Shown one piece after another: positions 42,592-51,544 of a DNA stretch of 64,000 bases. The DNA is taken from positions 3,658,001 to 3,722,000 of the forward strand of contig NZ_CP157456.1 in NCBI RefSeq assembly GCF_041549525.1, written 5' to 3'. The notes beneath the pieces are model-generated. The model saw nothing but the letters and a program-made list of their open reading frames with translations. It searched no databases and was not told the origin of the DNA. How positions within the stretch are numbered: position 1 is the stretch's first letter; each line of letters starts with the position of its first letter. This DNA comes from Paenarthrobacter aurescens. GTDB taxonomy: Bacteria > Actinomycetota > Actinomycetes > Actinomycetales > Micrococcaceae. Both the position numbers and the translations under genes were made by a program.

Positions 42592-42694
42592 CGGATGAGG
42601 GGGCCCGGGAGTGGCATCGGGCCTGCCGGAGCGTGGCGGCTAAGTCCGTAGGACTAAAGCCGCCACGCGAAGGGGCGGGGCCCCCTCATCCGCG
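42592..42694. repeat. 103-bp nested hairpin between grpE and dnaJ
   Basis: The outer arms are perfect 16-bp (GCGGATGAGGGGGCCC at 42592-42607 and its complement at 42679-42694). The inner arms are perfect 11-bp (GCGTGGCGGCT at 42632-42642, AGCCGCCACGC at 42659-42669), capped by a small AGTCC-GTA-GGACT hairpin. It separates grpE from dnaJ within the operon. It could be an mRNA processing/stability element, a partial terminator or a REP-like repeat. Confidence 0.85.
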
Positions 42695-42710
42695 AAGGCG
42701 GAAGGTGAGA

Positions 42711-43370
42711 CTACGCCGGAACCGCGACGATCACTTGGGCTGCACGCAGGACCCGCTCGCCTGAGCGATATCCGGAGCGCAGCACCTGGCTGACGGTGTC
42801 AACCTCGATGTCTTCGCCGGGCTGCTGGATGAGTGCCTCGTGGATGGTGGGGTCGAATTCGACTCCGGTGTCCGCGATGCGTTCCAGTCCGTACGTCTTC
42901 AGCGCGTTCTCCAGCTTGGTGGCGATGGCGGCAAAGGGGCCGTCCTCGAGGTCACCGTGCTGGCGGGCGGCATCGACGTCGTCCAGTACCGGGAGCAGGG
43001 AGTTCAGGACGCCGATGACGGCCATCTCTCCTGCTACGGCGCGGTCGCGTTCGACGCGCTTGCGGTAGTTGACGTACTCAGCCTGAAGGCGAAGGAGGTC
43101 GTTGCGGAGCTCCGCTGCCTGGGCTTCAGCCGCGGCACCGGAGGCTACCGATTCCTCGGCCGGCACCTCTACCCCGTTGAGGATTTCCTCAGCCTGGGAG
43201 AGGGCGTCGCCGTCCGTGGGAGCGGCGTTGCCTTCGGTGGGAGCCGCAGCCTCGTTATCGGGGTGGCGGGCCGCGCCGGTCTCCGGGTCAACCTTGCGGT
43301 TGTCCCGGATGACAGGCTTGCGCGGCTCGTTGCCTTCTGAGTGCTCTGCTTCGTTGCCGTGGTGAGGCAT
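42711..43370 (-). CDS. grpE: GrpE nucleotide-exchange factor
   Basis: This 219-residue protein has a disordered acidic N-terminus (about 1-85), a long coiled coil (AEAQAAELRNDLLRLQAEYV) and the beta-wing C-terminus with GVEFDPTIHEAL and VLRSGYRSGERVLRAAQVIV. It releases ADP from DnaK. Its ATG is two bases after the dnaK stop, so it is co-translated. Confidence 0.95.
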   Translation of the reverse strand: MPHHGNEAEHSEGNEPRKPVIRDNRKVDPETGAARHPDNEAAAPTEGNAAPTDGDALSQAEEILNGVEVPAEESVASGAAAEAQAAELRNDLLRLQAEYVNYRKRVERDRAVAGEMAVIGVLNSLLPVLDDVDAARQHGDLEDGPFAAIATKLENALKTYGLERIADTGVEFDPTIHEALIQQPGEDIEVDTVSQVLRSGYRSGERVLRAAQVIVAVPA

Positions 43371-43372
43371 GG

Positions 43373-45232
43373 CTACTTCTTCGCTTCGTCTTCGTCGATG
43401 ATTTCGGCGTCGACGATGTCCTCGTCAGCCTTCTCACCGGCAGGGGCACCTTCAGCACCGGCACCCGGAGCGTCAGCTGCGGCGGCCTGCGAGTAGATGG
43501 CTTCGCCAAGCTTGGTCTGGGAGGCCTGGAGCTTCTCGAACGCAGTCTTCACGGCGGCGTCGTCGGTGCCTTCCAGCGCGGACTTGAGGGCGTCGACGTC
43601 GGCCTTGACCTCGGTCTTGACTTCCTCAGGCAGCTTGTCGTCGTTGTCGGCGATCAGCTTGTCCACCGAGTAGGCGAGCTGCTCTGCGGAGTTACGGGTG
43701 TCCGTAGCTTCGCGGCGGGCCTTGTCCTCTGCAGCGTGCTCTTCGGCTTCACGGACCATGCGGTCGATGTCGTCCTTGGACAGTGCCGTGCCACCGGTGA
43801 TGGTCATGGACTGTTCCTTGCCGGTGCCCTTGTCCTTGGCGGACACGTGGACAATGCCGTTGGCGTCGATGTCGAAGGTGACCTCAACCTGCGGAACACC
43901 ACGCGGTGCCGGAGCGATGCCGGTCAGTTCGAACGTGCCCAGCGGCTTGTTGTCGCGGGTGAATTCACGCTCGCCCTGGAAGACCTGGATGGCCACGGAC
44001 GGCTGGTTGTCGTCAGCGGTGGTGAAGGTCTCCGAACGCTTGGTGGGGATAGCGGTGTTGCGCTCGATGAGGTGCGTCATGACACCACCCTTGGTTTCGA
44101 TGCCGAGGGACAGCGGGGTGACGTCGATGAGGAGAACGTCTTTGCGCTCACCCTTCAGGACACCGGCCTGCAGTGCGGCACCAACGGCCACAACTTCGTC
44201 CGGGTTGACGCCCTTGTTGGGCTCCTTGCCGCCGGCGAGTTCCTTGACGAGCTCGGAGACAGCAGGCATACGGGTGGAGCCACCAACGAGCACAATGTGG
44301 TCGATGTCCGAAACCTTGATGCCGGCTTCAGCGATGACGTCCTGGAACGGCTTCTTGGTGCGGTCCAGCAGGTCCTTGGTGAGGTCCTGGAACTTGGCAC
44401 GGGTGAGCTGCTCATCCAGGTGAACCGGGCCGTCGGGGGTGACGGAGAGGTACTGGAGGGAGATGTTGGTGCTGGTGGAGGAGGACAGTTCCTTCTTGGC
44501 CTGCTCTGCAGCTTCGCGGAGACGCTGGAGGGCAATCTTGTCCTTGGAGAGGTCGATGCCCTTGACCTTGAGCTGGCTCAGGAGCCACTCGACGACGCGG
44601 TTGTCCCAGTCGTCGCCACCGAGGCGGTTGTCACCGGCGGTTGCGCGGACCTGGATGGTGGAGAAGTTGTCTTCGTCCTTGCCAACCTCGAGGAGGGAGA
44701 CGTCGAAGGTACCGCCACCGAGGTCGAAGACCAGGATGAGTTCGTCTTCCTTGCCCTTGTCCAGGCCGTATGCCAGTGCGGCCGCGGTGGGCTCGTTGAC
44801 AATGCGGAGGACGTTGAGGCCTGCGATTTCGCCGGCTTCCTTGGTGGACTGGCGCTCGGCGTCGTTGAAGTAGGCCGGAACGGTGATCACAGCGTCGGTA
44901 ACCTTTTCGCCCAGGTAGCTCTCGGCGTCGTTCTTGAGCTTCATGAGGATACGCGCGGAGATTTCCTGCGGCGTGTACTTCTTGTCATCGATGGCGACGT
45001 TCCAGTCGGTGCCCATGTGGCGCTTGACCGAAGCGATGGTGCGATCGATGTTGTTGACGGCCTGGCGCTTGGCGATTTCGCCAACCAGGACTTCGCCGGA
45101 CTTGGAGAACGCAACGACGGACGGCGTGGTGCGGCCGCCTTCTGCGTTGGCGATGACGGTGGGCTCGCCACCTTCGAGAACAGAGACCACGGAGTTGGTG
45201 GTTCCGAGGTCGATACCTACTGCACGTGACAT
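43373..45232 (-). CDS. dnaK: DnaK chaperone (Hsp70)
   Basis: This 619-residue Hsp70 has the start [17 protein letters not shown], the phosphate-binding [15 protein letters not shown], the hinge-region [10 protein letters not shown] and the linker [15 protein letters not shown] substrate-binding domain and an acidic C-terminal lid tail follow. It refolds proteins with DnaJ and GrpE and acts as HspR co-repressor in actinobacteria. It is the first gene of the operon, transcribed from a sigma-70-type promoter overlapped by a HAIR operator. Confidence 0.97.
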   Translation of the reverse strand: MSRAVGIDLGTTNSVVSVLEGGEPTVIANAEGGRTTPSVVAFSKSGEVLVGEIAKRQAVNNIDRTIASVKRHMGTDWNVAIDDKKYTPQEISARILMKLKNDAESYLGEKVTDAVITVPAYFNDAERQSTKEAGEIAGLNVLRIVNEPTAAALAYGLDKGKEDELILVFDLGGGTFDVSLLEVGKDEDNFSTIQVRATAGDNRLGGDDWDNRVVEWLLSQLKVKGIDLSKDKIALQRLREAAEQAKKELSSSTSTNISLQYLSVTPDGPVHLDEQLTRAKFQDLTKDLLDRTKKPFQDVIAEAGIKVSDIDHIVLVGGSTRMPAVSELVKELAGGKEPNKGVNPDEVVAVGAALQAGVLKGERKDVLLIDVTPLSLGIETKGGVMTHLIERNTAIPTKRSETFTTADDNQPSVAIQVFQGEREFTRDNKPLGTFELTGIAPAPRGVPQVEVTFDIDANGIVHVSAKDKGTGKEQSMTITGGTALSKDDIDRMVREAEEHAAEDKARREATDTRNSAEQLAYSVDKLIADNDDKLPEEVKTEVKADVDALKSALEGTDDAAVKTAFEKLQASQTKLGEAIYSQAAAADAPGAGAEGAPAGEKADEDIVDAEIIDEDEAKK

Positions 45233-45326
45233 ATCTTGTTTCCTTTCAATGGCCGATGTTGGAGATTGCCCTTGGCAGCGGTCCGCAGGGCGGTCTCCGT
45301 GCCGGAAGCCTGCTCAACAATCGGCT

Positions 45327-45349
45327 AGTTGAGCGTTCTGCACTCAACT
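45327..45349. promoter_or_regulatory. HAIR operator 1 (HspR site) at dnaK
   Basis: The core TTGAGC-N7-ACTCAA (45329-45347) matches the HAIR pattern (CTTGAGT-N7-ACTCAAG) bound by HspR. It overlaps and follows the dnaK -10 region, so bound HspR would block initiation. Confidence 0.88.
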
Positions 45350-45374
45350 GTACTCAGCCTCAGATTTAAGTCAA
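45347..45374 (-). promoter_or_regulatory. dnaK promoter
   Basis: On the minus strand TTGACT (45374-45369) and TACAGT (45352-45347) are 16 bases apart, a good match to a housekeeping promoter. The -10 element abuts HAIR operator 1. The leader to the dnaK ATG is about 110 bases. Confidence 0.7.
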
Positions 45375-45377
45375 TCC

Positions 45378-45404
45378 AAAGTTGAGTGAGGTACGCTCAA
45401 CTTT
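45378..45404. promoter_or_regulatory. HAIR operator 2 (HspR site)
   Basis: The core TTGAGT-N7-GCTCAA (45382-45400) is extended by AAAG and CTTT, giving a 27-base symmetrical site. It lies just upstream of the dnaK -35 element and between dnaK and the divergent 95-residue gene, so HspR could act on both directions. Confidence 0.88.
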
Positions 45405-45484
45405 GCATGGAGGCCGCCAGGAATCCCCGGAATCACGCGGCCCAAGGGCTGGTTTCGCCCACGGTGAACTGACAGACTGGCGCG

Positions 45485-45772
45485 ATGGAGATCACTGGAT
45501 ACCTGGCTCCGGACGAGTTCTGGGCCATGCATGACCGCCTGGATCAAGAGGTCCGCGACGGCGCACACCAGCTCCCGCTGTTCCACTTCGCAGACTGGAA
45601 CGGACCGGTGATGCTGGGCAGTTGGCAGATGGACGGCAGCGAAGGCGGAGTGATTCATGCCCATCGCAACCCGCCTCCACCGGAAGCCGTCCGTCTAAGC
45701 CGGGTGTCCGACGTCGAACCCTTGCTTCAGGCCCGGCGCGCTGCCCTCAAAGCGATACGCGGCGAAGTCTAG
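45485..45772 (+). CDS. Hypothetical protein, 95 residues
   Basis: A small soluble protein (EITGYLAPDEFWAMHDRL at the start, Trp/His-rich FHFADWNGPVML in the middle). No family is recognised and no clear Shine-Dalgarno precedes the ATG. It is divergent from dnaK, and its 3' end overlaps the convergent DUF817 gene by 26 bases. HAIR operator 2 lies about 80 bases upstream, so it may be part of the HspR regulon. Confidence 0.5.
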   Translation: MEITGYLAPDEFWAMHDRLDQEVRDGAHQLPLFHFADWNGPVMLGSWQMDGSEGGVIHAHRNPPPPEAVRLSRVSDVEPLLQARRAALKAIRGEV

Positions 45773-46634
45773 CCACCTCAGCAGGAGCGTCAAGCGGCTC
45801 CGGCTTGTACACCCACGCCACCAGCACCACGGAGATGATCATCAGCAGGAACCATGCCAGAAGTTTGTCAATGGAGACCGCCTGCCAGCCCTCCAGCTGG
45901 TTCGGATACAGCCATGCCCGGGACCACGTGCCGATGTTCTCCGCAAACCAGATGAACAGCGCCACCAGCAGGAACGAGACCAGGATGGGCATCTTGAAAC
46001 GACGCCGGAACACCCGGAAGTGCATCACGCACCGCCCGTAGACAAGCACGACGGCGGCCAGCAGCACCCAGCGCGCGTCAAAGATGTAGTGGTGCGAGAA
46101 GAAGTTGATGTAAATCGCAGCAGCAACAAGGGCCGTGATCCAGCGGCGCGGGTACCGGTCAAAGCGAAGGTCGAACAGCCGGAACACCCGCACCATATAG
46201 GACCCCACGGCGGCATACATGAAGCCGCTGAACAGTGGAACAGCCCCGATCCGCAGGACACCTTCCGCCTCGTACGCCCAGGATCCGACGTCCGTCTTGA
46301 ACAGCTCCATCACTGTCCCCACCACATGGAAGAGCAGGATCACCCGCAATTCCCGCAGCGTCTCCAGCCTGAAAGAGATCATCAGAACCTGGATAACGAC
46401 GGCAGCGAGGGTGAGGAAGTCGTTCCGGGCAAGGCCCGCGTTGTCCGGATACCAAAGCCGGGCCGCGATAATCACCGCGAGCAACGCCGCCCCGAACACG
46501 CACGCCCACGCCTGCTTCAGCCCGAAGACCACAAACTCGGTCAGCCCGGCCCGCAGACGGCCACCGCGAGTGCGGTCCAGGTAGCGGTGAGCGGCGTCGT
46601 CAATGGACTGCTCAACCGAGGTGAAGTTACGCAT
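45747..46634 (-). CDS. DUF817 membrane protein
   Basis: This 295-residue protein has about seven to eight hydrophobic segments. The stretches ELFKTDVGSWAYEAEGVLRI and VPLFSGFMYAAVGSY fit the DUF817 family (YoaT-like), whose role is unknown. Its start overlaps the end of the MpaB-like gene by eight bases, giving a two- or three-gene operon with the TetR gene upstream. Confidence 0.8.
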   Translation of the reverse strand: MRNFTSVEQSIDDAAHRYLDRTRGGRLRAGLTEFVVFGLKQAWACVFGAALLAVIIAARLWYPDNAGLARNDFLTLAAVVIQVLMISFRLETLRELRVILLFHVVGTVMELFKTDVGSWAYEAEGVLRIGAVPLFSGFMYAAVGSYMVRVFRLFDLRFDRYPRRWITALVAAAIYINFFSHHYIFDARWVLLAAVVLVYGRCVMHFRVFRRRFKMPILVSFLLVALFIWFAENIGTWSRAWLYPNQLEGWQAVSIDKLLAWFLLMIISVVLVAWVYKPEPLDAPAEVARLRRVSL

Positions 46635-47412
46635 GGGGCGCCTCGGGCTTAATGTGGCTTAGGTAGTAGTCTTTGGGCCAGTGCCGGAGCCGTTGCGGCA
46701 GCCGCGGATACACGCGTCCCACCAAACGCATGGTCTGCTCGAAGCGCCGTGCCTGACCTGGGCCCCAGGTGAATCCGAAACCCTCACGCACGTGCTCCGG
46801 CAATAGGCCGGCCGTGAGGAAGCGCGCCAGCGGCATGGCCAAGCGCATCAGTGCCGGGCCCGCGGAAGGGTGCAGCAAATCTCCGGCGATTTTGCGGGCT
46901 TTCTCGTCGGGCTGCAGTCTGGACACGTGCGCGTCCCAGTATTCTGCAAAGGCAGCGCGATCAGCAGGCCACTTGTCCGGTGGAAGCTGCAGCGCTGTCC
47001 CGATCCGCGCATAGTCCCTATACATAGCATCGGCAGTTTCGTCGTCGAGCGGTCCGTGAACTTGCTCGTAGACGGTAACGGCGGTGTCATACAGGGTGGC
47101 GACCACCCACAGCTGCGAATCGGCATCGAAGGCGTTGTACCCTTTGGAATTGCCGTGCGGACCGCGGCGTACCGGCGCGTGGGCGCGGTTGACCGCCCGG
47201 CGCACTGCCGCAACTTGGGCTTCGGTGCCGTACACCACTGCGTAGACGTAGCTCAGCGTGGCCCGGAGCCGGTCCTGCGGCCTCTCGGCAAAATTGCTGT
47301 GGTCCGCAACGCCATGGCCAACCCTTGGGTCGGCGATTTGCAGGAGAATTGCGCGGCCCGCACCGGCAAGAAGAACACCTTCCGCACCAATGTCTGCCAG
47401 TCCACGAACCAT
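46627..47412 (-). CDS. MpaB-like oxygenase (DUF2236)
   Basis: This 261-residue helical protein resembles the DUF2236/MpaB-latex-clearing oxygenase family: RAILLQIADPRVGHGVADHS near the start, then a helical region with conserved His/Arg (DAHVSRLQPDEKARKIAGDLL). Members bind heme and oxygen, and several cleave carbon chains, but most actinobacterial homologues are uncharacterised. It lies 17 bases after the TetR gene, so that regulator probably controls it. Confidence 0.75.
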   Translation of the reverse strand: MVRGLADIGAEGVLLAGAGRAILLQIADPRVGHGVADHSNFAERPQDRLRATLSYVYAVVYGTEAQVAAVRRAVNRAHAPVRRGPHGNSKGYNAFDADSQLWVVATLYDTAVTVYEQVHGPLDDETADAMYRDYARIGTALQLPPDKWPADRAAFAEYWDAHVSRLQPDEKARKIAGDLLHPSAGPALMRLAMPLARFLTAGLLPEHVREGFGFTWGPGQARRFEQTMRLVGRVYPRLPQRLRHWPKDYYLSHIKPEAPHA

Positions 47413-47429
47413 CTGAATACTGTAGCGCC

Positions 47430-48173
47430 CTAGCCTTGGAGCCCGGCGACGCCCTGCAGCACGCCCAACTGATGCTCAAAAAGCTCATCGCGGGCCTTGA
47501 AAGTCTCCGGCCCGTACTGCCCGAAAACCTCAAAACTGATAGCCCCGAACACTGACGTCCACACCAGGACACCGCGCGCCAACGACGCGTCAGGGGCCGC
47601 GAGATTCATCTCGGCGCGAATGGCCGCCAGGTCTTCAGCCAACGCCGGGGGAATCACGACGGCGGGAGTCACCTCTGCGGACAGGGCACCCGCGCGGTAG
47701 GCGGCATCAAAGATCCCGACGAGGCGGACAATGACACGCGTTCCGGGCACAGTGGTGCGCTCCCCCGGCGCCTGATATCCAGGGACGGGGCTGCCAAAAA
47801 GCAAGGCGTAGCTGGCAGGCTCACGGATTGCCCAGGCACGGACGGCATTACTCAGTGCCCGGAACTGCCCGGGGAAGTCATCCCCGGGGACGGCGTCTAC
47901 CGCAGCATCCACTTCGTCACCGAGCTCGTTATATGCGTCGATGAGCAGGAGGGTGAGGAGCTCGTCGCGGTTCTCGACGTACCGATACACGGCAGAAGAT
48001 ACGACGCCCAGGTCCCTCGCCACGGCGCGCAGGGAAAGAGCGGCTGCGCCGTGGACCGCAAGGTGTTCACGGCCCAGCCGGATGATGTCCGCGATGGTTT
48101 GCGTGCGCGCCCGTTCCCGCGGCGTTGGTGGCTTGGCCTTGGTCTTAGCTGCGGCGGGTTCGGCAGTCGTCAT
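47430..48173 (-). CDS. TetR family regulator
   Basis: This 247-residue protein has a TetR HTH (residues about 22-70: IIRLGREHLAVHGAAALSLR, VARDLGVVSSAVYRYVENRD) and a C-terminal WHG-type ligand domain. I chose the ATG at 48173 (MTTAEP); a longer upstream frame would run through the operator region. It is divergent from the epimerase-like gene. Two AGAGCA-N-TGCTCT palindromes in the gap are its likely sites, covering both promoters. Confidence 0.85.
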   Translation of the reverse strand: MTTAEPAAAKTKAKPPTPRERARTQTIADIIRLGREHLAVHGAAALSLRAVARDLGVVSSAVYRYVENRDELLTLLLIDAYNELGDEVDAAVDAVPGDDFPGQFRALSNAVRAWAIREPASYALLFGSPVPGYQAPGERTTVPGTRVIVRLVGIFDAAYRAGALSAEVTPAVVIPPALAEDLAAIRAEMNLAAPDASLARGVLVWTSVFGAISFEVFGQYGPETFKARDELFEHQLGVLQGVAGLQG

Positions 48174-48213
48174 GCCACCAGCTTGCCATAACAGAGAGCG
48201 CTGTGAACAAACG

Positions 48214-48226
48214 AGAGCAGTGCTCT
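48214..48226. promoter_or_regulatory. TetR operator copy 1, AGAGCA-G-TGCTCT
   Basis: A perfect palindrome with 6-bp arms whose end overlaps the first base of a TTGACA -35 element for the epimerase-like gene. An identical-arm site lies 49 bases downstream. Together they bracket the promoter. Confidence 0.7.
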
Positions 48227-48254
48227 TGACATTGGCTCTGATGATGGTCATTCT
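48226..48254 (+). promoter_or_regulatory. Promoter of the epimerase-like gene
   Basis: A consensus -35 TTGACA (48226-48231) is followed after 17 bases by a weak -10 CATTCT (48249-48254). The leader to the ATG at 48317 is about 55 bases. Both flanks carry TetR palindromes. Confidence 0.55.
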
Positions 48255-48262
48255 TGATTGAG

Positions 48263-48275
48263 AGAGCACTGCTCT
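48263..48275. promoter_or_regulatory. TetR operator copy 2, AGAGCA-C-TGCTCT
   Basis: Same arms as copy 1, located just after the predicted transcription start of the epimerase-like gene, so a bound repressor would also block elongation. Confidence 0.7.
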
Positions 48276-48316
48276 TGTTTAGCTTTCCAGATAACGAACG
48301 CGGGAGAAGGATCATC

Positions 48317-49249
48317 ATGTACGTCGTCACAGGAGCAGGGCCCGTGGGATACACGGTCGCCGAACAACTGGCCGAGCAGGGTCACCAAGTACGCATTTTG
48401 ACTCGCTCAGGCAGCGGACCGGACCACCCCCTGGTGGAGCGCATGCGCGTGGATGCCGCCGATCCCGCGCGGCTCACTGAAGCAGTGGCAGGTGCCGCGG
48501 CGGTATTCCACTGCATCCACGGATCGGCCTACCGTGCAGCGTCATGGGCCGCCGAACTCCCCCGGGCCGAGCAAGTGGTGATGGATGCCGCGGCAGCCGC
48601 GGGCGCCGTCGTCGTCTTCCCCGAAAGTCTCTACTCGTACAGCGAGCCTGACCGCGTGATGACCGAAGCAAGTCCCCGGACAGCCACGGGCGGGAAGCGC
48701 GGCATCCGGACCGCCTTGCTGGCAGCACGGCAGGCGCATGCCGCCAACACCGTCAGCGTTGTTGCCGGCGACTTCTTCGGACCCCACGTGAAGATGGCAC
48801 ATGCCGGGGAGCGGATGGTGACACCCATCCTGGCAGGCAAGGCAGTGCAGTTCATTGGGTCCATCAACCAGCCGCACTCCTTCACGTACGTCCCGGACCT
48901 GGCCGCCGCCATGATCGCAGCAGCCCGGCAGCCCGAGCTGTGGAACACTGTGCTGCACGCCCCCACAGGCCCGGCCGTCACGCAGCGGGACATGGCCGCA
49001 GCGCATGCGGAGGCCGCCGGCGTTGCTGCACCCAAGGTGAGCACCGTGCCCGGATGGGTGTTGCGGGTGGCGGGTATTTTTTCCACGGATATGCGCGAGC
49101 TCGCCGAATTGCTGTACCAGTTTGAGCGCCCATTCGTGATGGATTCCTCGCAGAGCCAGAAGCTCCTGGGTCTCCAGCCGACTCCCTTAGCGGAAGCTGC
49201 TGCCGCCACGGTGGCCTGGTGGCGAGGCGGTGTCCCTCTCAGGCGGTAA
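48317..49249 (+). CDS. NAD(P)-dependent epimerase/dehydratase-like protein
   Basis: This 310-residue Rossmann protein of the extended/atypical SDR type shows YVVTGAGPVGYTVAEQLAEQ (GxGxxG), VFPESLYSYSE in place of the YxxxK region, and FFGPHVK. It resembles NAD(P)H-binding SDR proteins of unknown substrate. A GGAGAAGG ribosome site fixes the ATG at 48317. It is divergent from and probably regulated by the adjacent TetR protein. Confidence 0.8.
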   Translation: MYVVTGAGPVGYTVAEQLAEQGHQVRILTRSGSGPDHPLVERMRVDAADPARLTEAVAGAAAVFHCIHGSAYRAASWAAELPRAEQVVMDAAAAAGAVVVFPESLYSYSEPDRVMTEASPRTATGGKRGIRTALLAARQAHAANTVSVVAGDFFGPHVKMAHAGERMVTPILAGKAVQFIGSINQPHSFTYVPDLAAAMIAAARQPELWNTVLHAPTGPAVTQRDMAAAHAEAAGVAAPKVSTVPGWVLRVAGIFSTDMRELAELLYQFERPFVMDSSQSQKLLGLQPTPLAEAAAATVAWWRGGVPLRR

Positions 49250-49391
49250 TCCCGGACGGTCCGCGCTGATGGAGCCCGCCGACAGCGTGCTGATCCTGCG
49301 GACCACCACACGTGGGATGTCTGAAAATGTTCGAATCATGGATTTCCTGATGGCTGGCTGAAACGCTGGATGGAGTGCACAGGACGCCTCC

Positions 49392-49436
49392 GGAAACGTC
49401 CCCACAGCACGAATAACACTCTTGGAAACGCCCCAC
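49392..49436 (+). promoter_or_regulatory. Direct repeats upstream of the beta-propeller gene
   Basis: GGAAACGTCCCCAC (49392-49405) and GGAAACGCCCCAC (49424-49436) are direct repeats whose starts are 32 bases apart (about three helical turns), ending 25 bases before the beta-propeller start. It is a possible regulator-binding pair; no regulator is assigned. Confidence 0.3.
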
Positions 49437-49461
49437 GGGACACTCAATGAGGAGATCTTCC

Positions 49462-51477
49462 ATGTCCACTTTCGCCATCAATCGTCGTCAATTGCTGCAG
49501 ACCGGGGGTATCGGCGGACTGGCCGCAGCCTTGTCGGCAATGTCCTCTGGAGCCGCCCAAGCCGCGCCAGGCAGGCAGACCACAGGCGCCCCGCAGATTA
49601 CCGACCTCGGACCCGCCGTCGTTCAGTTTTCCCTCATGAGCTCGCTGCTGGTGGGCGACACCGTCTACATCGGGTCCCGCAACCTGAACCCGGTACGGGT
49701 GATTGGATACCACCTCCCCACCGGCACCATCACGTCACGGACAGACCTCGGCTCGGGGTACAGCATCCAGGCTTTGGCCGCCGACTCCACCGGCCGCTAC
49801 CTGTACGCAGGTGTTCTGCGCGATGGAATCGATGGAAAGCCGAACCTGTACCGCTGGGACCTCAGCACGCCCAACGCACCGGCAGTGGGCGTGGGCGAAA
49901 CCGGAGACCGCGACATCCGGGCACTGGCCGTGGCCCCTGACGGAAAGGTCTACCTTGCCGGCGGAGGGCTAACCACCAATGCACCCTCCCTGTGGGAATT
50001 CGATCCCGCCACGAATGCCATGACCAGCTGGGGCATACCGGACCCCGGAGCCACCATTGCCCAAGCTGTGGCGGCCACTGCCAGCCACGTGTATTTCGGC
50101 ACGGGCAGCACGCTGGGAGGCGGCAACGGATCAAGTCCCGGCCGCCTGTTCGCCTTCGACCGGACCACGAAGACGTCAACCAACATCCTGCCGGCAGAAG
50201 TGGCAACCGGGGTCTCGGTCACCTCCCTCAGCGTGCTGAACGGGCAGCTCGGAGTGGGGGTCAAGGGCCCCGGTAAGTCCGTGCTGATCAACCTTGCCAA
50301 CCACGCCCAGTACACCATCATCGCCAAGACGGGCGTCATGTTCAGGCAACTGGGCAACGACGTGTTCTTCGTCAAGGAACCGGGCGTGTGGTCTTACAAC
50401 ATGGTCACCAAGAAGATCACTCAAATCCTCACGGAAGATGTGGGCGCCATGTGGGGCTTGGACGTCTACGGCAGCAAGGCGCTCACAGTGTCTTCCTACG
50501 ACGTCATTGAGATCGATCCCGTGGCGAAGACCGCCGTCAAGCATGACCTCCAACAGGCCGGGGCGCCGGGCGGACCCCAGCTATGCATGGGTCTCGCAGC
50601 GGGCGCCGGGGACGTCTATGTGGGCGGCACCGGAACCATTGCCCGGCACCAACTGGCCACGGAACAGGTGTCCTATCTCCGGGCAACAGGTGAAGCCAAG
50701 GACGCCGTGATGGTAGGCGGTGTCCTCTACACGGGCCAGTACAACTCGCGAGGAATCTACGCCTACGATCCCGCCACCGGGCAACTGCCCTACCAAGTGG
50801 CCGCGTTGCCCGCCGGGCAGAACCGCCCCTTGGATGTCTGCTGGGACGCAGTCAACGGGCTGGTCATTGCCGGAGCCCAGAACGACACCGGAGGTGGCGG
50901 CTGCTTCGCCGCCTACAAGCCTTCCACCACGCAGGTCATCACCAAGGTCAACCCGATCGATGCCCTCCAGATGGTCCGTGCCGTGGCGACCAAGGACGGA
51001 GTGGCCTACCTGGGTGGCGACAACATCTACGCCACCGGTCCCCGCAGCACCGTAGTGGCCTGGGACCCCGTGGCGAACCAGGAGTTGTGGCGCCTGGATC
51101 CAGGACAGCCCCAGGGCATTGCGGCCATGGCGATCCATGGCAAATTCCTTTACGGCATGTCCCGCAAGGCTGCCGGCCTGTTCGTGATCGATCTGGATAC
51201 CCGGCAGGTGGTTCATCGGGGTGACCTGAGCGCGGTGTGCACGGACTTCGGCGCTCTTCAGGTCAGCCGCGGGATGGTTTACGGCGTCTCCGACACCACG
51301 GTTTTCCGCATAGATCCGATCACTTTCGCCGCCTCTGTTGTTGTTGCTGACATCAACGGCGGTTGGTACAGCGGACCGCACATCACGGCGGATGAAGACG
51401 GCTTGCTGTATACGCTGCGCGGCCCGAACCTTGTCCGGATTGACGATCAGCAGGCCATGCAAACCATGCGGCGTTAG
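49462..51477 (+). CDS. Tat-secreted beta-propeller protein (paralogue 1)
   Basis: This 671-residue protein has a Tat-type signal (NRRQLLQTGGIGGLAAAL, cleavage near AQA-AP). The rest is built of repeated beta blades (for example LYRWDLST, LFAFDRTT, VVAWDPVANQELWRLDPG), of the PQQ-like/YVTN propeller type. It has no enzymatic motif I can name; binding or lyase-type roles in glycan processing are possible. GAGGAG precedes the ATG at 49462. A paralogue with the same C-terminal sequence pattern lies at 63099-64000, at the other end of locus B. Confidence 0.75.
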   Translation: MSTFAINRRQLLQTGGIGGLAAALSAMSSGAAQAAPGRQTTGAPQITDLGPAVVQFSLMSSLLVGDTVYIGSRNLNPVRVIGYHLPTGTITSRTDLGSGYSIQALAADSTGRYLYAGVLRDGIDGKPNLYRWDLSTPNAPAVGVGETGDRDIRALAVAPDGKVYLAGGGLTTNAPSLWEFDPATNAMTSWGIPDPGATIAQAVAATASHVYFGTGSTLGGGNGSSPGRLFAFDRTTKTSTNILPAEVATGVSVTSLSVLNGQLGVGVKGPGKSVLINLANHAQYTIIAKTGVMFRQLGNDVFFVKEPGVWSYNMVTKKITQILTEDVGAMWGLDVYGSKALTVSSYDVIEIDPVAKTAVKHDLQQAGAPGGPQLCMGLAAGAGDVYVGGTGTIARHQLATEQVSYLRATGEAKDAVMVGGVLYTGQYNSRGIYAYDPATGQLPYQVAALPAGQNRPLDVCWDAVNGLVIAGAQNDTGGGGCFAAYKPSTTQVITKVNPIDALQMVRAVATKDGVAYLGGDNIYATGPRSTVVAWDPVANQELWRLDPGQPQGIAAMAIHGKFLYGMSRKAAGLFVIDLDTRQVVHRGDLSAVCTDFGALQVSRGMVYGVSDTTVFRIDPITFAASVVVADINGGWYSGPHITADEDGLLYTLRGPNLVRIDDQQAMQTMRR

Positions 51478-51487
51478 CCCCATGCAA

Positions 51488-51544
51488 GTAGCAGCAGATG
51501 CCGTTCTGAACCCTCAAAACCACATCTGCTGCTACCCAGTTGGG
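51488..51544. repeat. Palindromic element, second copy, supplying the ROK stop codon
   Basis: Perfect 13-bp arms GTAGCAGCAGATG (51488-51500) and CATCTGCTGCTAC (51523-51535) enclose a loop that itself partly pairs around CCCTCA. The element runs on through CCAGTTGGG as in the copy at 18425-18490. On the minus strand ACTGGGTAG ends the ROK gene, so the element provides its last codons and stop. It also lies between two convergent genes and may act as a terminator. Confidence 0.8.

Noticed and set aside
43736..45229. Long open frame on the plus strand opposite dnaK (497 codons)
   Set aside because: It is the mirror frame of the highly conserved dnaK gene and its Val/Gly/Asp-rich product is typical of such shadows.
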